Source of the DNA: Mesoflavibacter zeaxanthinifaciens DSM 18436
Lineage (GTDB): Bacteria; Bacteroidota; Bacteroidia; Flavobacteriales; Flavobacteriaceae
DNA: 64,000 bases
Direction: 5' to 3'
Assembly: GCF_000422365.1 (NCBI RefSeq)
Contig: NZ_AULQ01000009.1
Location: forward strand, 5,001-69,000
This document shows, piece by piece, positions 46,271-55,394 of the stretch. The notes below the pieces were generated by a model, which was not told the origin of the DNA, did no database searches, and saw only the letters and a program-made list of their open reading frames with translations. Both the position numbers and the translations under genes were made by a program. How positions within the stretch are numbered: the first letter of the stretch is position 1; every line of letters begins with the position of its first letter.

Positions 46271-46305
46271 AGTTTGTTTTGTATGTTAATCTATATTTAA
46301 CTTAA

Positions 46306-46950
46306 TCAATTAACGTTCCAATCGCTTGGATTGGCATTCCATTTACTTAAAGTTTCAATTTCACTTTCAGAAATATAATTGGTTGCAGCTGCTTCTTGCA
46401 GTAAATGTTCGTAATTACTTAAGGTGTGTAAAGTAAGGTGTTCTTTTTCAAAATTTTCTTTAGAGATATTGAATCCGTAAGAAAAAATAGCAATCATACC
46501 TTTTACGTTTAATTTAGCTTCTTTTAAAGCTTTTACAGCATTTAAGCTACTTTTTCCTGTACTAATTAAGTCTTCAATAACGACTACGTTTTGACCACTT
46601 TCTACATAGCCTTCAATTTGGTTTTGTCTTCCGTGTGATTTAGCTTCTGGTCTAACATAAATAAAAGGAACTCCTAAATACTCGGCAACTAGCATACCAA
46701 TACCAATTGCGCCAGTAGCTACACCAGCAATTACGTCTGGTTTTCCGTAATGGTCTTCTAAGAATTTAGCCATTTCTTCTCTAATATAATTTCTAATAGG
46801 AGGAAAAGAAAGAACAACTCTATTGTCACAATAAATAGGAGATTTCCAACCAGATGCCCAAGTAAATGGTTCTTTAGGTTGAAGTTTAATAGCATTAACT
46901 TGTAATAATGCTTTTGCGGTCTGTCTAGCGATGTGTTTGTCAATAATCAT
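46306..46950 (-). CDS. pyrE: Orotate phosphoribosyltransferase
   Basis: PyrE joins orotate to PRPP to make OMP in pyrimidine synthesis. The protein is 214 residues with the catalytic-loop region YVRPEAKSHGRQNQIEG and the PRPP motif VVVIEDLISTGKSS (122-135). CAAAATTA at 46955-46962 (TAATTTTG on the minus strand) is a good -7 element that ends only 5 bases before the start codon, so the transcript would have almost no leader. It is divergent from the NUDIX gene. Confidence 0.95.
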   Translation of the reverse strand: MIIDKHIARQTAKALLQVNAIKLQPKEPFTWASGWKSPIYCDNRVVLSFPPIRNYIREEMAKFLEDHYGKPDVIAGVATGAIGIGMLVAEYLGVPFIYVRPEAKSHGRQNQIEGYVESGQNVVVIEDLISTGKSSLNAVKALKEAKLNVKGMIAIFSYGFNISKENFEKEHLTLHTLSNYEHLLQEAAATNYISESEIETLSKWNANPSDWNVN

Positions 46951-47054
46951 AAGGCAAAATTACATATTAAATTTTTTGAATTGAAAATAACTTTAAAATA
47001 AAATTTAGAATTCTATTAGTTTTATATTTTTACATCACTAAATCTAAATTAAGC

Positions 47055-47636
47055 ATGCATTGCATTTTTGTAAACAATAAGCCAATTTACCTAACAACAA
47101 CAGTAGATAAAGAAACTGATTTTAAAAATTTTTTATTAAAAGATGTAGATTTAAATGTGGTGTTAAAAACATTAAGTAAGAAAAAAATAAATTCGGTTAG
47201 ATTAATTGGTCATTCTGAAGATAAATTGCTTAAAAATTTTAAAAAGAAATTACCAAACGTAGTTGCTGGTGGTGGAAAAGTATATAATGAGAATGGCGAA
47301 ATTTTATTTATTTACAGAAACGATAAATGGGATTTACCTAAAGGTAAAGCTGAAAAAAAAGAATCTATAGAAGACACTGCTATTAGAGAAGTTGAAGAAG
47401 AAACTGGTATTAAAAATTTAGAAATTATAGATAAACTTCCTACTACATATCACATATACAAACGCAACGGAAAACACAAGTTAAAAATAACACATTGGTA
47501 TAAGATGAAATCTGATTTTAAAGGAAAATTACATCCTCAACTAAATGAAGGTATCACAAAAGTAGAATGGTTAAATGAAAAGCAAGCGAAAGAGGCTTTA
47601 GAAAATTCTTATGCCAATATAAAATTGCTGTTTTAA
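47055..47636 (+). CDS. NUDIX hydrolase
   Basis: A 193-residue protein with an N-terminal region of about 70 residues of unknown role and a C-terminal NUDIX domain. The NUDIX box runs from about 97 to 119 and includes GKAEKKESIEDTAIREVEEE. A nucleoside diphosphate-linked substrate is cleaved, but which is not predictable. It is divergent from pyrE. After it comes a 229-base AT-rich stretch without a gene before the next CDS. Confidence 0.9.
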   Translation: MHCIFVNNKPIYLTTTVDKETDFKNFLLKDVDLNVVLKTLSKKKINSVRLIGHSEDKLLKNFKKKLPNVVAGGGKVYNENGEILFIYRNDKWDLPKGKAEKKESIEDTAIREVEEETGIKNLEIIDKLPTTYHIYKRNGKHKLKITHWYKMKSDFKGKLHPQLNEGITKVEWLNEKQAKEALENSYANIKLLF

Positions 47637-47865
47637 ATACCGATTATTTAGTTGGTCTTTGTTGGTTAAGCTTGTTTTGACTGATTTTTTATGGTTTACA
47701 CCTGGTTTATGTGTATTTAAAAGATGTTTTTGAGCATTTAAACTTGTAAAAAATGCTTTAATCCGTTAATAGATTTTTGTTGCTTTTAACCTATTAATTT
47801 TCTGTAAGAGATTTCGGTAATCTAAATTTACTCATAATTATGTAAATGCTATAAACCAACAAATT

Positions 47866-50160
47866 ATGAGTAAAAAATTACTTAATCCATTAACTAAAAA
47901 GTTATTTTTAGTTTCCCTTTTCTCCCTTTTTATTTCAATAACAGCTTTTGCAAATGACGATACATGGTGTGGTCATATTGATGGCTTTAAATTTAAAAGC
48001 GGAAATAGTTCTGTGATGATTAATAATTACGGGACTTACAGTATTAACGAACTACCAAATAACTTTTATATACAGTTAATTGTTGGTGGTTACTCACAAA
48101 GTGCAAAGTTTTATTTGCAAAACTTAAGTACAGGAGCTACTTACAATATTACAGAAAATTATGAGCCTTATACCTTTCCTGGAGGCGGAAGTGCTTGGAA
48201 TTATGGTACAGGTGTATTTAAACTTAAGGCAAAACTTTACAAATATAATTATTGTGGCGGATGGACTTGTGATACAGAAACTGTACAATTTACAATAACA
48301 AATGCTTCTTCTTGCGGACAAGTAGATGGATTTACGTTTACTAACGGAGTAACATCTACAGATATTGTAAATGGAAACTCATATGAAGTTAGTGATTTAC
48401 CAACAAACTTTTTTGTAGAGTCTGTTGTTACAGGTAATTCTGAAAGTGTTAAACTAATACTTAAAAATTTAGATACAAATCAAACTTTTTATGTTGGAGA
48501 AAACTATGAACCATATACAATACCAGGTGGCGGATCTGTTTGGAATTACGGTTACGGTAATTTTAAGTTAACATCTAAGGTTTATATTTATGACTATTGT
48601 CAATCTACTGTATGTGATCAAGAGACTATTTATTTTACCTTAAACAATACAGTATCTTGTGGAGAACTTACTGCTTTAAATTTTACAAATGGAGACGACT
48701 CTGTAGCGTTAAATGATGGTCAATCTTATAACATACAAGATTTACCTGCTAACTTTTATATAGATTCTGCTATAGAAGGAGATGTAAGTAAAGTAAAATA
48801 TTATGTAACTAATTTAGACACCAATACAACAACTGGTATTACAGAAAGTGTAGCGCCTTACACTTATCCAAGTACGGGAAGCTCTTGGAATTTAGGCACA
48901 GGAAACTTTAAAATAACCGCAAAACTATATACTACAACAATTAGTTATTATGGTAATAATTGTGGTAGTAATAGTCAAACAACGGTATTTTGTGACAAAT
49001 ACACTTATACTTTTACACTTACAGACTCAGCTGTTTGTGGAAGCATAGATGGTTTTGCATTTACAGATGGTGTAAACTCTAATAATATAGTAGATGGTCA
49101 ATCTTATTATATTGAAGATATACCAACAGATTTTTACATAAATACTTTAACTAACGGAGAAGTAGAAAATGTGCAATTAGAGGTTACTAATCTTGATACA
49201 AATCAAATATTTTCAATAACTGAAAGTGTTACTCCATATACTTATCCAGCTGGTGCAGCTTCGTGGAATTTAGGTTTAGGTAATTTTCAATTAACCGCAA
49301 AGCTTTACTCTCAATCAGCAAGCAGTTATTCTAATAACAATAACAATTGTGGCGATAATAATGATAACTCTTTAATTTTATGTGAAGAACAAACTATACA
49401 ATTTACATTATTAGAGCAAGCTTGTGAAGTTTTAGCAGGTACAGGAATTCCTAGTTTGGATGTTATTGTAATACCTTTAGGAAATACTTTTAATATTAAT
49501 ATAACACCTAACGATGATAATATAGTTCCTTCTGGTTATAACTTAGGTACAGTTTTAGCATCAATAGATAATGAAATCATATATTCAGTTAGTGAAAATT
49601 TAACGTTAACGCTTCCTTATTTAAATGGACCATACAATGTACACATGTTTGTATACGATCCTTTAACATTTGATATATCAAGTATTAATTTAGGAACAGA
49701 TACCATAGCTGATGTTCAAAATGTAATTAATAACAATAATATTTGTGCAGATATAGCTAATACTGGATCACAAATTGTAATTATTCCTGGAGGAGTAGAT
49801 CAAAGAGCAGCACAAACAGAAACAGAAGATAAATCTAAAAAAGACCAAGTTAATAACTCAACTAAAAGTGCACTGCAGCAATTAGTGGTAGCAAAAGTAG
49901 AAGAGGAAGAGGCATTGACCAATGCTGTTAAACTTTATCCAAATCCTGTTGTTGATTATTTAACAGTAGATTTAGTATTTAACGAAGGTGAAATTTTTGA
50001 ATTTACAATTACAGATTTAAATGGAAAACAAGTTATGAAAGGTAATGTTGCTAATAAAGCAAATACTGTAAACTTAAACCAATTGGTTAATGGATTGTAT
50101 ATTATCAAACTAAAATCTGGGTTTAGAACAATATCTAAGAAAATAGTAGTAAGAAAATAA
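47866..50160 (+). CDS. Secreted four-repeat protein with type IX sorting domain
   Basis: A 764-residue protein, not recognised beyond its secretion signals. A signal peptide (about 1-29) is followed by four tandem repeats of 115-129 residues beginning at Cys35, Cys150, Cys265 and Cys391. Each has the pattern CGxxDGFxFTNG, then a stretch ending DLPxNFY, then APYTYP and SSWNLGTGNFKLTAKLY, and two more cysteines near the end. A non-repeat region (520-670) follows. The C-terminal ~75 residues (VKLYPNPVVDYLTVD ... LVNGLYIIKLKSG) are a type A T9SS sorting domain, so the protein is probably exported and anchored by PorU. Function unknown; adhesion is a guess. Confidence 0.9.
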   Translation: MSKKLLNPLTKKLFLVSLFSLFISITAFANDDTWCGHIDGFKFKSGNSSVMINNYGTYSINELPNNFYIQLIVGGYSQSAKFYLQNLSTGATYNITENYEPYTFPGGGSAWNYGTGVFKLKAKLYKYNYCGGWTCDTETVQFTITNASSCGQVDGFTFTNGVTSTDIVNGNSYEVSDLPTNFFVESVVTGNSESVKLILKNLDTNQTFYVGENYEPYTIPGGGSVWNYGYGNFKLTSKVYIYDYCQSTVCDQETIYFTLNNTVSCGELTALNFTNGDDSVALNDGQSYNIQDLPANFYIDSAIEGDVSKVKYYVTNLDTNTTTGITESVAPYTYPSTGSSWNLGTGNFKITAKLYTTTISYYGNNCGSNSQTTVFCDKYTYTFTLTDSAVCGSIDGFAFTDGVNSNNIVDGQSYYIEDIPTDFYINTLTNGEVENVQLEVTNLDTNQIFSITESVTPYTYPAGAASWNLGLGNFQLTAKLYSQSASSYSNNNNNCGDNNDNSLILCEEQTIQFTLLEQACEVLAGTGIPSLDVIVIPLGNTFNINITPNDDNIVPSGYNLGTVLASIDNEIIYSVSENLTLTLPYLNGPYNVHMFVYDPLTFDISSINLGTDTIADVQNVINNNNICADIANTGSQIVIIPGGVDQRAAQTETEDKSKKDQVNNSTKSALQQLVVAKVEEEEALTNAVKLYPNPVVDYLTVDLVFNEGEIFEFTITDLNGKQVMKGNVANKANTVNLNQLVNGLYIIKLKSGFRTISKKIVVRK
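47968..49422 (+). repeat. Four in-frame tandem coding repeats (345-387 bases each)
   Basis: The repeats start at about 47968, 48313, 48658 and 49036 and run to 49422. Repeats 1 and 2 are both 115 codons; repeats 3 and 4 are 126 and 129, lengthened by Asn/Ser-rich insertions between the last two cysteines. Amino acid similarity is clear but nucleotide identity is modest, so the duplication is old. Confidence 0.85.
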
Positions 50161-50180
50161 GATTCAATTTAGATTACTAA

Positions 50181-50218
50181 TTAAAAAGCCGCTACATTTT
50201 GTAGCGGCTTTTTTTATT
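50181..50218. terminator. Terminator between the repeat protein and the M14 peptidase gene
   Basis: Stem 50183-50195 (core AGCCGCTAC) pairs perfectly with 50201-50213 around a 5-base loop, flanked by A and T runs. It lies between converging stop codons and can act on both strands. Confidence 0.9.
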
Positions 50219-51950
50219 TTAAAATCCTGTAAATAGGATACTGTAAATGTGCATTTTCGTAATTAGGACTGTGTTTGTGTATCCAGTCTAATTGCGTATA
50301 CCAATTATTAGCAAAGCTCTCGTTTTTAGATTTAATAGAATCAAATTGACGCTTAATCTCTGGGTTTTGGTTTAAAAATTCTAACGCTTTATCTTCCCAA
50401 ACATAAGGAGAAAAACCTTCTTTTTGCTGAAGAATGGTATCAAAAAAGTTCCAATTAAAAAATGAATCTGGAGCAGAAGGTTCTAAGGTTTCAATTAAAT
50501 ACCTCATTCCATATTGATCAGTTTCAACTAAAAGATCTCCTTTTTTAAAAGTGATATTTTCTATAGTAGAAGTAACGGTAGTGTTGTAATGTTGGTAATG
50601 TCCTTCGTATGGTGTTTGTCGTGTATTAAATTTTTCAATTTTATAACTTTCAACAGAAATAGTACTATCATTTTGTAAAGGCTTCATTTCAATATTATTC
50701 ATTTTTAAGCGCTCTAAAATTGGCCACCAACCTTTAGGGATGATGTATGCTTTAGGTATTTTTACTTTTGTAGTTGGTTTAAAATAATTCATGTAAGTAA
50801 CATCCTTTGTAAAAGGTAGATTGCGATTATATTTTAAACGTTGTAGACCAGTAACTTTACTAGTAATCATTTTGCCTTCATAACCTTTAAACTTTAGCGT
50901 AGTTTGTTTTGTTGTGTCTATTTTCCAATCTAAAGGATATAGATTATTAGTGTAAGTTTTATTAAAAGCTTCTTTTCTTAGTTTTTTTATGTTTTTTGCT
51001 TCTGTGTTTACAATTTCAATCATGGTTTTCATTAACTCGTAAGTACCTTCAACACGTGGTTTGTAGGGCTTTAACATATGGGTTTCTACCATCATACCTA
51101 AGGTGTTAAAAAGTGTAGTGTATCCTGTTGAGTATCTTGGGTAATCCATAAATTGAGAAAAGCCTTTTTCTGGTACGCTATTAAATACATTAACGTATGG
51201 AGTAATATCCCAATTTTTTTTATCAAGTCTCTGCTCTAATTCTGGTTGAATAGTATTGTGTAGATACTTGCCTAACTCTCCATCTAATTTGTTGTGCTGT
51301 GTAAATAAATGAGTAAGTGTATATTGGTAGTCTGCACCATTACTAACATGATTGTCAATAAAAACATCAGGTTTTACTAAATGAAAAATTTTAGCAAAAG
51401 CTTTTGCATTTTTACTATCTGCTTTTATAAAATCTCTATTTAAATCAAAATTACGAGCATTACCTCTAAAACCATATTCTTCTGGTCCGTTTTGGTTGGT
51501 TCTTGTAGTGCTGTTTCTGTTTAAGCTACCTCCAATATTGTAAATAGGTATTGTTGCTAAAACAACATTTTTAGGCATCTTTATTTTACCTTGTACAAGA
51601 TCTCTAAATAAAAGCATGGTAGCATCAATACCATCAGATTCTCCTGGATGTATGCCATTATTGATTAAAATGATACGCTTGTCTTTTTTTATACTTTCAA
51701 AATTGAAATTACTATCAGGATTTAATGTAACAAGGTGTAATGGTTCTCCGCTATCAGTTTCACCAATTGCTTGAATATGGACTTTTGAGTAACTATCGGC
51801 TAATTGTTTATAAAACTCAATAACTTCGTTGTAAGTCGGAGTTTTAGTTCCATTAGAGGTTTCAAAAACAGTAGTAAAACTTGGTGTTTTATCTTCTTCA
51901 CAAGAAAAATAAATAAAACCAACTAAAAAAAGCAGAGCGATTTTTTTCAT
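50214..51950 (-). CDS. M14 family zinc carboxypeptidase, lipoprotein
   Basis: A 578-residue metallopeptidase. A lipoprotein signal ends YFSC with Cys17 lipidated, so it acts in the periplasm or on the surface. The zinc ligands begin with His101 and Glu104 in NNGIHPGESDG; later FIDNHVSNGADY and an acidic segment MVETHML resemble the rest of the M14 site. The second half (about 380-578) is a separate region with no clear match. A CAAATATA at 51979-51986 (minus TATATTTG) is a probable -7 element. The substrate, peptide or muropeptide, is not predictable. Confidence 0.87.
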   Translation of the reverse strand: MKKIALLFLVGFIYFSCEEDKTPSFTTVFETSNGTKTPTYNEVIEFYKQLADSYSKVHIQAIGETDSGEPLHLVTLNPDSNFNFESIKKDKRIILINNGIHPGESDGIDATMLLFRDLVQGKIKMPKNVVLATIPIYNIGGSLNRNSTTRTNQNGPEEYGFRGNARNFDLNRDFIKADSKNAKAFAKIFHLVKPDVFIDNHVSNGADYQYTLTHLFTQHNKLDGELGKYLHNTIQPELEQRLDKKNWDITPYVNVFNSVPEKGFSQFMDYPRYSTGYTTLFNTLGMMVETHMLKPYKPRVEGTYELMKTMIEIVNTEAKNIKKLRKEAFNKTYTNNLYPLDWKIDTTKQTTLKFKGYEGKMITSKVTGLQRLKYNRNLPFTKDVTYMNYFKPTTKVKIPKAYIIPKGWWPILERLKMNNIEMKPLQNDSTISVESYKIEKFNTRQTPYEGHYQHYNTTVTSTIENITFKKGDLLVETDQYGMRYLIETLEPSAPDSFFNWNFFDTILQQKEGFSPYVWEDKALEFLNQNPEIKRQFDSIKSKNESFANNWYTQLDWIHKHSPNYENAHLQYPIYRILK

Positions 51951-51996
51951 AAAAGCGATTATTTAAATCTAATTACTACAAATATAGTATATAGGC

Positions 51997-52026
51997 TTGT
52001 GTTTTTTGTAATTAGATGTACTTTTG
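51997..52026 (+). promoter_or_regulatory. Bacteroidota-type promoter for the SulP transporter gene
   Basis: TTG at 51997-51999 is followed after 19 bases by TACTTTTG at 52019-52026, matching the flavobacterial -33/-7 consensus. The start codon is at 52047, giving a leader of about 14 bases. It overlaps the leader region of the divergent peptidase gene. Confidence 0.65.
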
Positions 52027-52046
52027 CAAGCTTAAAAGCCAAGACA

Positions 52047-53708
52047 ATGACAGAGTTTATTAGAAAAATAGTTCCTAATGCTAAAGATGATGTATTAGCA
52101 GGTATTACAGTTTCTTTAGCAATGATTCCAGAAGTAGTTGCGTTTGCTTTTGTTGCACAAATAGATCCGTTAATGGCACTTTCTGGTGCATTTATTATAG
52201 GTTTAATTACTGCAATTTTTGGTGGTAGACCAGGATTAATTTCTGGTGCGGCAGGAGCTGTAGCTGTAATATTTGTATCTATGATTGCAGAAGGACACAC
52301 TAAAGGAATGTTAATGGATACACCTATAGAAAATATGGGTTTTTTCTACCTTATGGCTTGTGTCGTCTTAATGGGTTTAATACAAATATTTGCAGGTGTT
52401 TTTAAATTAGGAAAATTTGTTAGACTAATACCACATCCTGTAATGATGGGATTTGTAAACGGACTTTCTATCGTCATTTTTATAGCACAAGTAAAAATGT
52501 TTAGCCATAAGAGTTTACAAGTTTCTGATGAAGGTGTTAAACGATATGTTAGCACTTTTATGGATGGAACAGAATTGTATACTATGATAGCTTTAGTGTT
52601 ATTAACTATGGGAATTATTTGGTCACTTCCAAAGCTTACTAAAAAATTACCAGCTGCATTAACAGCAATAATTGTAACTAGCTTAATAGTAATTGGTTTT
52701 AATATTGATGTACCAACTGTTGGTTCTTATATAATTGAAGGTGGCGGAACTGGATTAAAAGGAGAATTTCCGACTCCAAATATGGAGTTGTGGGAAAAAT
52801 TACCATTCAATCTAGATACATTAAAATTTATAGCATTACCTGCATTTTTAGCAGCTTCTGTTGGATTAATAGAAACTTTAATGACTATGAATCTTGTAGA
52901 CGAATTAACTGAAACTAGAGGTAATGGTAATAGAGAATGTATTGCACAAGGTGCAGGAAATATTGTTTCTGGTTTATTTGGTGCAACTGGTGGTTGCGGT
53001 ATGATTGGTCAAACTGTAATTAATATTAATTCAGGAGGTAGAGGAAGATTGTCAGGCATAATGATGGCGCTCACATTATTGTCATTTGTTCTATTTGCAG
53101 ATAAGTTAATAGAAATGGTGCCAATTGCAGCATTAGTTGGTGTCATGTTTATGATGGTTATAGAAACATTTGCATGGTCAAGTTTTAGAATATTAAAGAA
53201 AATACCTAAATCTGATGCGTTTGTTTTAATCACTGTGTCTTTAGTAACTGTTTTTGTAGATCTAGCAGTAGCAGTATTTATTGGTGTAATCATTTCGGCA
53301 TTAGCTTTTGCTTGGGAAAATGCAAAGCGAATTAGAGCTAGAAAAAGAATGAAAGCCGACGGAACTAAAGTTTACGAAATTTGGGGGCCATTATTTTTTG
53401 GAAGTATCTCTGCATTTAATGAAAAATTTGACGTCAAAAACGATCCAGAAAAAGTTGAAATTGACTTTGTAGAGTCAAGAATTAGTGACCATTCTGCTTT
53501 AGAAGCTATTTTTAATTTAGTTGAAAAGTATGAAGCAGAAGGCAAACAAATTAGATTAAAACACCTTAGTGAAGATTGTAAAATATTGATGTATAAGGCA
53601 AGTCCAAAATTTAGAGAAGTTGTAATCGAAGCTATTGATGATCCAAGATATCATTTAGCAGAAGATCCAGAGAAATTTCCTAAACCTTTATCAGAATATA
53701 AGTTTTAG
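52047..53708 (+). CDS. SulP family inorganic anion transporter
   Basis: A 553-residue inner-membrane transporter (SLC26/SulP) with about twelve to fourteen helices and a C-terminal cytoplasmic STAS domain (from about 440, IWGPLFFGSISAFNEKF). Family motifs include AGITVSLAMIPEVVAFAFV at the start, GGRPGLISGAAGAVAVI and a late GATGGCGMIGQTVININSGG. It could carry sulfate, bicarbonate or an organic anion; the substrate cannot be told. The frame is open to 51999, but the promoter at 51997-52026 puts the transcript start after that, so ATG 52047 is chosen. Confidence 0.93.
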   Translation: MTEFIRKIVPNAKDDVLAGITVSLAMIPEVVAFAFVAQIDPLMALSGAFIIGLITAIFGGRPGLISGAAGAVAVIFVSMIAEGHTKGMLMDTPIENMGFFYLMACVVLMGLIQIFAGVFKLGKFVRLIPHPVMMGFVNGLSIVIFIAQVKMFSHKSLQVSDEGVKRYVSTFMDGTELYTMIALVLLTMGIIWSLPKLTKKLPAALTAIIVTSLIVIGFNIDVPTVGSYIIEGGGTGLKGEFPTPNMELWEKLPFNLDTLKFIALPAFLAASVGLIETLMTMNLVDELTETRGNGNRECIAQGAGNIVSGLFGATGGCGMIGQTVININSGGRGRLSGIMMALTLLSFVLFADKLIEMVPIAALVGVMFMMVIETFAWSSFRILKKIPKSDAFVLITVSLVTVFVDLAVAVFIGVIISALAFAWENAKRIRARKRMKADGTKVYEIWGPLFFGSISAFNEKFDVKNDPEKVEIDFVESRISDHSALEAIFNLVEKYEAEGKQIRLKHLSEDCKILMYKASPKFREVVIEAIDDPRYHLAEDPEKFPKPLSEYKF

Positions 53709-53778
53709 GATATAAATACTTAAAGTTTTAAGTGTCTAAAGTATTTAAAGTTCTTTTAGTGCCACTTTTTCAACTTAG

Positions 53779-53799
53779 GTCATCCGTCATCCGTCATCC
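53779..53799. repeat. Three tandem copies of a 7-base unit, GTCATCC
   Basis: GTCATCC is repeated three times without interruption at 53779-53799 in the 106-base gap between the convergent SulP and coaD genes. It is followed by AACTTCTAACGTCAAC. I see no terminator hairpin in this gap. Confidence 0.75.
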
Positions 53800-53814
53800 A
53801 ACTTCTAACGTCAA

Positions 53815-54270
53815 CTATTTTACTCGTACACTTTTAGGTACTAGTTTGGTGTAATCTCCGTTATTTTTAATGACGTCTCTAACAATAGAAGACGATATAA
53901 AACTTGTTCTAGCTGCAGTTAGTAAGAATACAGTTTCTATGGTAGATAATTTACGATTTGTATGTGCGATAGCTTTTTCAAATTCAAAATCTGCAGGATT
54001 GCGTAAGCCTCTTAAAATAAAATCAGCTTCAATTTCTTTGCAAAAATCAACTGTAAGTCCTTTATAAGTAACTACTTTTATTTTGGGTTCGTCTTTAAAA
54101 GCCTCTTCAATAAATTGCTTTCTTTCTTCTAAAGAAAACATATATTTTTTTGAAGAGTTTACACCAATAGCAACAACTACTTCATCAAATAACTTAATAC
54201 CACGTTTGATAATATCGTAATGTCCATTGGTAATTGGATCAAAAGATCCAGGAAAAAGTGCGCGTCTCAT
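53815..54270 (-). CDS. coaD: Pantetheine-phosphate adenylyltransferase
   Basis: CoaD transfers AMP from ATP to 4'-phosphopantetheine, the penultimate step of CoA synthesis. The protein is 151 residues. PGSFDPITNGH carries the nucleotidyltransferase T/HxGH motif, and LRGLRNPADFEFE and RTSFISSSIVRD complete the pattern. It starts 13 bases after the ddl stop, in the same direction, so they are probably in one transcript. Confidence 0.95.
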   Translation of the reverse strand: MRRALFPGSFDPITNGHYDIIKRGIKLFDEVVVAIGVNSSKKYMFSLEERKQFIEEAFKDEPKIKVVTYKGLTVDFCKEIEADFILRGLRNPADFEFEKAIAHTNRKLSTIETVFLLTAARTSFISSSIVRDVIKNNGDYTKLVPKSVRVK

Positions 54271-54283
54271 ATTTTAAAGTTAG

Positions 54284-55258
54284 TTATTTTAAAGCTTCTT
54301 CAATAGCATTTGTGAATAATTCTTGTAAACTAATACCTGCAGCAGCAGCTTGTTGAGGTAAAATACTTTCGTTAGTTAATCCAGGTACTGTATTTACTTC
54401 TAATAGATGCGGTTGATTGTTTTTAAATATAAATTCACTTCTAGAAAAACCTTTCATTTTTAAAACCTCATAAACCTTCTTAGCGGTTTTCGTAACAATT
54501 TCTTCTTGTTCTTTTGTAATTCTAGCAGGTGTAATCTCTTGAGATTTACCTAAGTATTTAGCTTCGTAATCAAAAAAGTCATTTTCGCTAACAATTTCTG
54601 TTATTGGTAAGACTTTGGTGTCTCCTTTATAGGTAATAACACCAACCGATACTTCGGTTCCATCTAAAAAAGATTCGATAATAATTTCGTCATCTTCTTT
54701 AAAAGCAACTTCAATTGCGTGCTGTAAATCTTCTTTTTTATGCACTTTGGTAATTCCAAAGCTACTACCTGCTTTGTTAGCCTTTACAAAACAAGGTAAG
54801 CCAACTTTACTAATAATTTCGTCTTCATTAATAGTGTCGCCAGTATTTAAAAAATAGCTTTCTGCAGTTAAAATTCCGTAAGGTTTTAAAATACTTAAAC
54901 AATCACGTTTATTAAAAGTTATCGCAGCTTGGTACATACTGCAACTAGTGTGCTTAATGTCTAGTAAGTTAAAATAACCTTGCATAAAGCCATCTTCTCC
55001 GGGACTACCATGTATAGCGTTAAAAACACAATCAAACGTGATTTTTGTATTGTCTTTAGTGAAAGAAAAGTCGTTTTTATCAATTGGGTATTCACTATCG
55101 TCTTCGTCTACATAAACCCATTTATCTTTAAAAATATGAATGCGATACGCATTAAACTTTTCTTTATCAAGCGTGTTGTAAACTACGTTTCCGCTTTTTA
55201 ATGAGATTTGATATTCGCTAGAATATCCGCCCATAATAATGGCTATATTTTTTTTCAT
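54284..55258 (-). CDS. ddl: D-alanine--D-alanine ligase
   Basis: Ddl joins two D-alanines for peptidoglycan stem peptides. The protein is 324 residues with an ATP-grasp fold: IMGGYSSEYQISLKSG at the start, NAIHGSPGEDG, FVKANKAGSSFG, and the C-terminal EVNTVPGLTNESILPQ with metal ligands. It is divergent from the PASTA-domain gene and is followed by coaD. Confidence 0.96.
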   Translation of the reverse strand: MKKNIAIIMGGYSSEYQISLKSGNVVYNTLDKEKFNAYRIHIFKDKWVYVDEDDSEYPIDKNDFSFTKDNTKITFDCVFNAIHGSPGEDGFMQGYFNLLDIKHTSCSMYQAAITFNKRDCLSILKPYGILTAESYFLNTGDTINEDEIISKVGLPCFVKANKAGSSFGITKVHKKEDLQHAIEVAFKEDDEIIIESFLDGTEVSVGVITYKGDTKVLPITEIVSENDFFDYEAKYLGKSQEITPARITKEQEEIVTKTAKKVYEVLKMKGFSRSEFIFKNNQPHLLEVNTVPGLTNESILPQQAAAAGISLQELFTNAIEEALK

Positions 55259-55394
55259 TTAGTCTAAATTATATCGAAATACTCTAAGGTTTTCAATAAT
55301 CCTAAAAAATATTCGTTGTGTAAAAATATCATTTATTTTAATCCGAAGGAAAACCTTTTTGTTTTTATATATTTGTCTACATAAATTTTACTAA

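Noticed and set aside
47968-49422. Four-part repeat as a CRISPR or mobile repeat
   Set aside because: The units are 345-387 bases, in frame and diverged at the DNA level, which fits protein domain repeats and not a CRISPR array or insertion sequence.
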